A stretch of 64,000 nt of DNA, taken from positions 17,026 to 81,025 of the forward strand of contig NZ_JAFDVE010000032.1 of assembly GCF_016888005.1 (NCBI RefSeq). Direction: 5' to 3'. Positions 58,900 through 64,000 of the stretch are shown here, in pieces (the first letter of the stretch is position 1; each line of letters starts with the position of its first letter). This DNA comes from Phycicoccus sp. CSK15P-2 (lineage in GTDB: Bacteria; Actinomycetota; Actinomycetes; Actinomycetales; Dermatophilaceae). A program made the translations under genes and the position numbers. The notes under the pieces were generated by a model that had not been told where the DNA came from, ran no database searches, and saw only the letters and a program-made list of their open reading frames with translations.

Positions 58900-59583
58900 G
58901 TGAAAGGACGCGTGCTCGTCGTCGACGACGACCTCGCACTCGCCGAGATGCTCGGCATCGTGCTCCGGGGCGAAGGCCTGGACAGCGAGCACGTCGCCGA
59001 CGGCTCGAGCGCTCTCGAGGTCTTCCGGGGCTACCGCCCCGACCTCGTCCTGCTCGACGTCATGCTGCCCGGCCAGGACGGGCTCGAGGTGTGTCGGCAG
59101 ATCAGGGCCGAGTCCGGGGTCCCCATCGTCATGCTCACGGCCAAGACGGACACCGTCGACGTCGTCCTCGGGCTGGAGTCCGGCGCCGACGACTACGTCG
59201 TCAAGCCGTTCAAGCCGCAGGAGCTCATCGCGCGGGTGCGGGCGCGCCTGCGCCGCGGTGACGAGCCGGAGCCGGAGCGCCTGGGCATCGGAGACCTCGC
59301 CATCGACGTCGCCGGCCACTCGGTCACCCGCGGGGGCGAGCCGCTGAGCCTCACCCCGCTCGAGTTCGACCTCCTCGTCGCACTGGCCCGCAAGCCGTGG
59401 CAGGTCTTCACCCGCGAGGTCCTGCTCGAGCAGGTGTGGGGCTACCGGCACGCGGGCGACACCCGGCTGGTCAACGTGCACGTCCAGCGCCTCCGCTCCA
59501 AGATCGAGCACGACCCCGAGCATCCGGAGATCGTCGTCACCGTCCGCGGGGTGGGGTACAAGGCGGGCCAGGCCGGCGCGTGA
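58900..59583 (+). CDS. mtrA: Response regulator MtrA
   Basis: A 227-residue OmpR-family regulator: D9-D10-D11 acidic cluster, phosphoacceptor D53 (LLDVMLPGQDG), VMLTAKT, and KPFKPQEL with the conserved Lys; winged-helix DNA-binding domain with SLTPLEFDLLVALA and VNVHVQRLRSKIE. Sequence and the downstream mtrB-lpqB order identify MtrA, the essential actinobacterial regulator of cell division and wall hydrolases. GTG 58900 has GGGGAAGGACGAGG upstream. The gene overlaps mtrB by four bases. Confidence 0.97.
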   Translation: MKGRVLVVDDDLALAEMLGIVLRGEGLDSEHVADGSSALEVFRGYRPDLVLLDVMLPGQDGLEVCRQIRAESGVPIVMLTAKTDTVDVVLGLESGADDYVVKPFKPQELIARVRARLRRGDEPEPERLGIGDLAIDVAGHSVTRGGEPLSLTPLEFDLLVALARKPWQVFTREVLLEQVWGYRHAGDTRLVNVHVQRLRSKIEHDPEHPEIVVTVRGVGYKAGQAGA

Positions 59584-61241
59584 GCGGGTCGGGCGCCGTC
59601 CGCCTGCGGTCCGTCGCCGGAGGCGGTTCCGCGCGGGGCGCGCGTCGTTCCCTCGGCGGGCCGTGGGGTGTGGTCCGGCGGGTGCTCCTCGGGGCGCGCC
59701 ATCGTTGGCGCAGGTCGCTGCGGCTGCGCGTCGTCACGACGACGATGCTCCTGGGTGTCTTCGCGATCACCGTGCTCGGCTCGGTGCTGCACGCCCAGAT
59801 CGCCAACGGGCTGGAGCGCAGCCGGGTGTCCAACGCCCAGTACGAGGCGCTGGCGCTGACCGCCCAGGCCCAGGCGCAGTGGCTGAACTCGACGTCGGCG
59901 TCGGTCGACGCCCTCAACCAGGCGGCGACCGACATCGTGACCCGCATCCTCGCCGCGCCGGGGCCGGACCCGCGCCGGTTCGTGGTCCTGACCCGCTCGG
60001 TGTCCAACGACAGCGACATCGTCCTCGCGAGCGTTCGCACCGGGGCACCGGACCAGTCGGTCGTGAGCCCCGAGCTGCAGCAGGCGCTCGCGGACGACCC
60101 CACGCACCAGCACACCCAGCTGACCGAGGTGACGGTGGACCGGTCCGACGGCCCGGTGCCGGCGGTCGTCGTCGGGACGGTCGTCGAGGTGCCCAACGCC
60201 GGCCTGTACGACCTGTTCTTCATCTACCCGATGGAGCAGGAGGTCGCGACGATGGCGCTCATCGGACGGGCCTTCGTCGTCGCCGGTGCCACCCTCACGC
60301 TGCTCGTCGGTGCGGTCGCCTGGGTCGTGACCCGCCAGGTCGTCACCCCGGTCCGACGGGCGGGGGAGGTCGCCCAGCGGCTCTCCAGCGGCCGGCTCAA
60401 CGAGCGGATGCCCGCCAAGGGCGAGGACGACCTCGCGCTGCTCGCGACGTCGTTCAACAACATGGCCGACAGCCTCCAGTCCCAGATCCGCCAGCTCGAG
60501 GGCCTCTCCGCGGTCCAGCAGCGGTTCGTCTCGGACGTCTCGCACGAGCTGCGCACCCCCCTCACGACCATCCGGATGGCCGTCGACGTCATCCACGGCA
60601 ACCGCGAGGAGTTCGTCGACGCCTCGGTCGCGCGCTCCGCCGAGCTCCTCGCCGGCGAGCTCGACCGCTTCGAGGAGCTCCTCGCCGACCTCCTCGAGAT
60701 CAGCCGGTTCGATGCGGGCGCCGCGGCGCTCGACGTCGAGGCGGTCGACCTGCGCGGGACCGTCGAGTCGGTCGTCGCGGCCGCCCGTCCGCTCGCCGAG
60801 AAGCGCGGGAGCCCGGTCTCGGTGCTGGCGGGAGGGGTGCCCGCCGAGGCGGAGGTGGACGAGCGCCGCGTGGCGCGCATCCTGCGCAACCTCGTCGTCA
60901 ACGCCATCGAGCACGGCGACGGTCGTCCGGTCGACATCCACGTCGGGGTCGACGACGACGCCGTGGCCGTCGTCGTCGAGGACCACGGGGTCGGGCTGCG
61001 GCCCGGCGAGGCCGCCAACGTCTTCACCCGCTTCTGGCGGGCCGACCCTGCCCGGGCCCGCACGACGGGGGGGACCGGGCTCGGGCTCTCCATCTCGCTC
61101 GAGGACGCCCGCCTGCACAACGGCTGGCTGCAGGCCTGGGGGGAGCCGGGCGTGGGCTCCCGGTTCCGGCTCACCCTGCCCCGGCGCGCCGGGAGCACCC
61201 TGCACGCCTCCCCGCTGCCGCTCAGCCCGGAGGACCCGTGA
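59580..61241 (+). CDS. mtrB: Sensor histidine kinase MtrB
   Basis: A 553-residue kinase with a helix near 50-75, an external sensor part (about 80-225), a second helix (about 225-250), a HAMP domain, the H-box SDVSHELRTPLTTIRM (phospho-His near 322), N-box LRNLVVNAIEHGDG, and GTGLGLSISLEDA. It senses an envelope or septal cue and phosphorylates MtrA, with LpqB modulating it. GTG 59580 overlaps the mtrA stop. All kinase boxes are intact, in contrast to the neighbouring NarL-type kinase. Confidence 0.96.
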   Translation: MSGSGAVRLRSVAGGGSARGARRSLGGPWGVVRRVLLGARHRWRRSLRLRVVTTTMLLGVFAITVLGSVLHAQIANGLERSRVSNAQYEALALTAQAQAQWLNSTSASVDALNQAATDIVTRILAAPGPDPRRFVVLTRSVSNDSDIVLASVRTGAPDQSVVSPELQQALADDPTHQHTQLTEVTVDRSDGPVPAVVVGTVVEVPNAGLYDLFFIYPMEQEVATMALIGRAFVVAGATLTLLVGAVAWVVTRQVVTPVRRAGEVAQRLSSGRLNERMPAKGEDDLALLATSFNNMADSLQSQIRQLEGLSAVQQRFVSDVSHELRTPLTTIRMAVDVIHGNREEFVDASVARSAELLAGELDRFEELLADLLEISRFDAGAAALDVEAVDLRGTVESVVAAARPLAEKRGSPVSVLAGGVPAEAEVDERRVARILRNLVVNAIEHGDGRPVDIHVGVDDDAVAVVVEDHGVGLRPGEAANVFTRFWRADPARARTTGGTGLGLSISLEDARLHNGWLQAWGEPGVGSRFRLTLPRRAGSTLHASPLPLSPEDP

Positions 61242-62995
61242 GCGCCCTGGGCCGTGCCGTCGCCGTGGTGGGCGTGCTCGTGCTCACCGGGTGCGGGGCG
61301 CTGAGCCGCTCCGGCCCGGTGCAGACCGGCCTCGAGGTCGGGTCCGGGGGAACATCGCCGGTGACGATCGTCTTCCCGGGGCCTGCCCGGGACGCGAGCC
61401 AGGAAGCCATCGTGCGCGGGTTCCTCCGCGCCGGTGCCGCCAGCGACGGCGCCTACGACAACGCCCGACGCTTCCTGACGCCGACCGTCAGCGAGCAGTG
61501 GAACCCGGACGGGACGATCGTGCTCCTCGCGAGCGACGCCGCGCCCACGGTCCGGCAGGTGGGGGGTGCGACGGTCGAGGTGTCGGCCGAAGCCGCCGGG
61601 ACCGTCGACGAGACGGGGCGCTACACCGCGGCCGAGCCGGGTAGCCGCGTCACGGCGCGGTTCGTCCTCGCCACGGTCGACGGTCAGAACCGGATCTCGG
61701 CCATCCCCGAGGGTTTCGGGCGCTGGATCGTCAGCCGCGACGTCGCCCGCCTCGTCCAGCCCTACTCCGTGCACTACGTGTCCTCGAGCCGCCGGGCGCT
61801 CGTCCCGGACGTGCGCTGGTTCCCGCTCGACCGGCTCGCCACCCGGCTCGCGCTGGCCCAGCTGCAGCCCGTGCCGCAGCACCTGGAGGGCGCGGCGGTC
61901 TCGGCCGTCCCGGCCGGTGCACGCCTCCTCGGTGACGCGGTGTCCGTCGAGAACGGCGTCGCGACGGTCGACCTCATCTCGAGCGCGATCGACGTCGGCC
62001 AGACCACCCGGCAGAACCTCTGGGCCCAGTTCATCCGGACGCTGACCCAGGACTCGTCGGTCATCGCGGTCCGGGTCGCCGTCGACGGGGTCCCGGTCGA
62101 GCTCGACGGCATCCAGGGCTCGGTGTCCAGCGTGACCCGCGTGGGCTTCCCGTCCCCCACGCCGCCGACGTCGTCCGTCCCTCCGGTCGTCCGTCGGGGC
62201 GAGCAGCTCTCGTTCTTCGGTCCCGACGACCGGGGGGGACCCCAGGCCACGCCCACACCCGAGGCGACCGAGCTGCCCGTGGTACCGGCCGGGTTCACCT
62301 CCCTGGCGCTGGCCGCGGACGGGGGGGAGGTCGCCGCCGTGGATCCCGGTGGTGACGGCATCTCACGATGGCGGGCCGGCACGCGGTACGAGGTCCCGAG
62401 GTTCGCGACCTCGGTGAGCGCGCCCTCCTACGACCGCAGGGGGTACCTGTGGGCCGGAGGCGTCAGTGGCGCCCAACGCCTCTTCGTCGTCGACACCCGC
62501 TCGGATCCCTCCGACCCGGAAGCCGCCGCCGCGACCCCTGTGACTGCCGAGTGGCTGAAGGGCCGCCAGGTGCTCCAGGTCAAGGTCGCGGCCGACGGCG
62601 ACCGCGTCGTCGTCCTCTCCGCGGCACCGGGCGGGCGGAACCCGAGGGTCGACCTCGCGGGGGTCGTCAGGGGCGAGGACGACCGTCCGCAGCGGCTGGC
62701 GGCGCCGCTGGCCCTCGGCGTCGGGTTCACCGGTGCCCGGGGCCTGGTGTGGGTCGACGACGAGACCGTCGCGACGATCGCCGCGACGCCCGGTCGTGGG
62801 GCCCTGCCGACGCTGCTCTCGACGGGGGGCGACGTGCAGACCCTCGAGGAGGTGCCTGGAGCCGACGCCGTGGCGACCACGGGCGACGAACGGAACCTCT
62901 ACGTCATCACGGCGAAGGGCGACCTGTACGTCCGTGTGGGGCAACGGTGGGCGGAGAACGGCGAGGCCGGCGAGCTCGCCGCGCCGGGCGGCTGA
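61238..62995 (+). CDS. lpqB: Lipoprotein LpqB
   Basis: A 585-residue lipoprotein: the signal sequence ends in the lipobox LTGC (Cys near residue 19), followed by a GerMN-like part (YTAAEPGSRVTARFVLATVDG; AVSAVPAGARLLGDAVSVENG) and a C-terminal beta-propeller-like domain (about 330-585). LpqB docks on MtrB and tunes its signalling. GTG 61238 overlaps mtrB. The Pro/Thr-rich linker near 305-345 separates the halves. Confidence 0.96.
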   Translation: MSALGRAVAVVGVLVLTGCGALSRSGPVQTGLEVGSGGTSPVTIVFPGPARDASQEAIVRGFLRAGAASDGAYDNARRFLTPTVSEQWNPDGTIVLLASDAAPTVRQVGGATVEVSAEAAGTVDETGRYTAAEPGSRVTARFVLATVDGQNRISAIPEGFGRWIVSRDVARLVQPYSVHYVSSSRRALVPDVRWFPLDRLATRLALAQLQPVPQHLEGAAVSAVPAGARLLGDAVSVENGVATVDLISSAIDVGQTTRQNLWAQFIRTLTQDSSVIAVRVAVDGVPVELDGIQGSVSSVTRVGFPSPTPPTSSVPPVVRRGEQLSFFGPDDRGGPQATPTPEATELPVVPAGFTSLALAADGGEVAAVDPGGDGISRWRAGTRYEVPRFATSVSAPSYDRRGYLWAGGVSGAQRLFVVDTRSDPSDPEAAAATPVTAEWLKGRQVLQVKVAADGDRVVVLSAAPGGRNPRVDLAGVVRGEDDRPQRLAAPLALGVGFTGARGLVWVDDETVATIAATPGRGALPTLLSTGGDVQTLEEVPGADAVATTGDERNLYVITAKGDLYVRVGQRWAENGEAGELAAPGG

Positions 62996-63093
62996 CCCCT
63001 CCCGTCGTCCACAGGAGCGGCTCGGGTCGCCCTCGTCCACACGTCCCCGCCCGCTGCTCGCGCGGTGCGGACGACCCCGAGCACCCTCGTCCC

Positions 63094-63792
63094 ATGGACG
63101 ACCTCGGGAGGCACCTGGCCACGACGATGCGTGCCGCGGCGGGGCTCGTCCTGCCCGCGCGGTGCGCGGGATGCGGGACGGCCGGCGACCCCTGGTGCGC
63201 CACCTGCCGCGCCGGCGTGCTCGGGGTCCCCACGCGGGTCCGAGTGCCCGGAACGCCGTGCTGGGCGGCGGCCCCGCTCGGGGCGCCGCTCCGGTCGCTG
63301 GTCACGGCGCACAAGGACGGTGGCCGCGCAGACTCCCGACGGGTGCTCGTCCCGCTCCTCGCCACGGCCCTCTCGACCGTCCTCGTGCGTGAGAGCGGAC
63401 CACGCCGGGCGGCGGCTCTCGGTGAGCCGGTCCTCGTGGTCCCCGTTCCGACCCGGGGCTCTGCCCGCCGCCGTCGTGGCGAGGACCCGGTCGCGGCGCT
63501 CGTCCGGGACGCCGTGGCGTCCCTGGGAGCCGGTGGACCGGTGTTCGCGCCGGTGCTGCGGCACACCCGGCCGGTGGCCGACCAGGCCCGGCTCGGCCGG
63601 GCCCGACGCTGGGCGAACCTCGCCGGCGCGATCGCGGTGTCGCCCTCGCGCGCGGCGCTCGTCCGCGGTCGGGTCTGCGTCCTGGCGGACGACGTCGTGA
63701 CCACGGGCTCCACCCTCGCGGAGGCCGCGCGCGCCCTCCGGGCGGCAGGAGCCGCCGACGTCCTCGCGGTCGCCGTCGGCGCCACCCCGTGA
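63094..63792 (+). CDS. ComF-family phosphoribosyltransferase-like protein
   Basis: A 232-residue protein with an N-terminal zinc-ribbon-like cluster (CAGCGTAGDPWCATC, about 25-39) and a phosphoribosyltransferase fold ending in VLADDVVTTGSTLAEAARAL (PRPP loop). ComF homologues take part in DNA uptake in some bacteria; the actinobacterial member following lpqB (Rv3242c position) has no proven role. The ATG at 63094 gives MDDLGRHLATT; no good ribosome binding site is seen, so a nearby alternative start is possible. Confidence 0.9.
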   Translation: MDDLGRHLATTMRAAAGLVLPARCAGCGTAGDPWCATCRAGVLGVPTRVRVPGTPCWAAAPLGAPLRSLVTAHKDGGRADSRRVLVPLLATALSTVLVRESGPRRAAALGEPVLVVPVPTRGSARRRRGEDPVAALVRDAVASLGAGGPVFAPVLRHTRPVADQARLGRARRWANLAGAIAVSPSRAALVRGRVCVLADDVVTTGSTLAEAARALRAAGAADVLAVAVGATP

Positions 63793-63840
63793 GCCGCCGG
63801 GGACGTGCGAGAACGGTCCGGACGAGGTTCTCCGTCCTGG

Positions 63841-63869
63841 TTGTGGCGACCCCCACGGGCGGCTAGCGT
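63841..63869 (+). promoter_or_regulatory. Promoter for the next gene (beyond the window)
   Basis: TTGTGG (63841-63846), a 17-bp spacer and TAGCGT (63864-63869) form the best sigma-70-like promoter in the window. The transcript would start near 63877 and runs off the right edge with no start codon that clearly opens a gene. Confidence 0.55.
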
Positions 63870-63876
63870 CATGTCA

Positions 63877-64000
63877 GTGTCAGGGTGACAGCGCCGCATC
63901 GCGGTGGTTGGGTCCTGAGCACTGGCTGTCTGGCTCGTAGCGTCGGTGCCGCCTTCGGGTTGGCGAGCATGCGTTTTGTCGGCGGCCGGTGTGAAGGACC
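63877..64000 (+). ncRNA. Structured leader RNA, candidate for the raiA class (partial)
   Basis: At least 124 nt of leader follow the promoter at 63841. GGTCCT (63911-63916) can pair with AGGACC at the very end (63995-64000), closing a domain of about 80 nt, with smaller stems inside (for example CGCC with GGCG around TTCGGGTT near 63949-63966). By synteny the next gene is hpf/raiA, whose mRNA in Actinobacteria often carries the conserved raiA RNA. The window ends before the whole element can be judged. Confidence 0.35.

Overview
The window is high-GC (about 70 percent), densely coded DNA from an actinobacterium. The chromosomal backbone is the conserved block also seen around Rv3262-Rv3242c in Mycobacterium: F420 genes fbiB/fbiA, a WhiB2-type regulator, a DUF3499 protein, manB, a SIS-domain protein, ahcY, mtrA-mtrB-lpqB and comF. 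GTG starts, TANNNT -10 boxes with leaderless starts, and BTAD/NB-ARC and WhiB regulators agree with this. A member of Micrococcales (for example an Intrasporangiaceae-like organism) is my best guess; that placement is inference. I see no phage, insertion sequence, CRISPR array, tRNA or rRNA.

Layout. 0-7.5 kb: fbiB (cut by the left edge), fbiA, divergent whiB, a 1039-residue GT2 membrane glycosyltransferase, a DUF5719 protein, a zincin-fold protein and DUF3499. 7.7-10.5 kb: a small Tad-type module of two TadE-like minor pilins and a TadG-like protein. 10.5-17.3 kb: phosphomannomutase, a secreted CHAP hydrolase, a large SARP/NB-ARC regulator, a Trm112-like protein and a SIS-domain isomerase-like protein. 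17.4-27.3 kb: an accessory surface-glycan region with two paralogous GT-C-like membrane proteins, a YbaK deacylase, a GT87-like protein, a polyprenyl-phosphate GT2, a sugar aminotransferase, a GNAT enzyme resembling the last two steps of a 4-acetamido-4,6-dideoxyhexose pathway, and a PIG-V-like mannosyltransferase. 27.3-31.2 kb: ahcY with a structured leader, then a membrane-bound spermidine-synthase-like protein. 31.3-47.7 kb: a second glycan region with a GT2-methyltransferase fusion, DUF2304 and DPM1-type GT2, two OafA-type O-acyltransferases, another GT87, a 741-residue membrane protein, and four mutually related GT-C-like membrane proteins of unknown function. 47.9-56.4 kb: a full Tad/Flp pilus operon (two Flp pilins, TadE, TadG, CpaB, TadZ, TadA, a VWA-TadB fusion, TadC). 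56.5-58.8 kb: a NarL-type two-component pair on the minus strand. 58.9-63.8 kb: mtrA-mtrB-lpqB and comF. The last 160 bp hold a promoter and a structured leader, probably for the next gene (hpf/raiA by synteny).

How it fits together. Phosphomannomutase and the SIS protein could supply mannose phosphates for the GT2/GT87/PIG-V enzymes; the aminotransferase/acetyltransferase pair, two O-acyltransferases and a methyltransferase would decorate a surface glycan; Tad pili are the other surface structure. The most unusual architecture is a pair of repeats, a 34-nt leaderless promoter (P) and a roughly 115-nt ahcY promoter/leader (S), arranged P-gene-S twice. They bracket the amino-sugar cassette and suggest how it came to lie upstream of ahcY.
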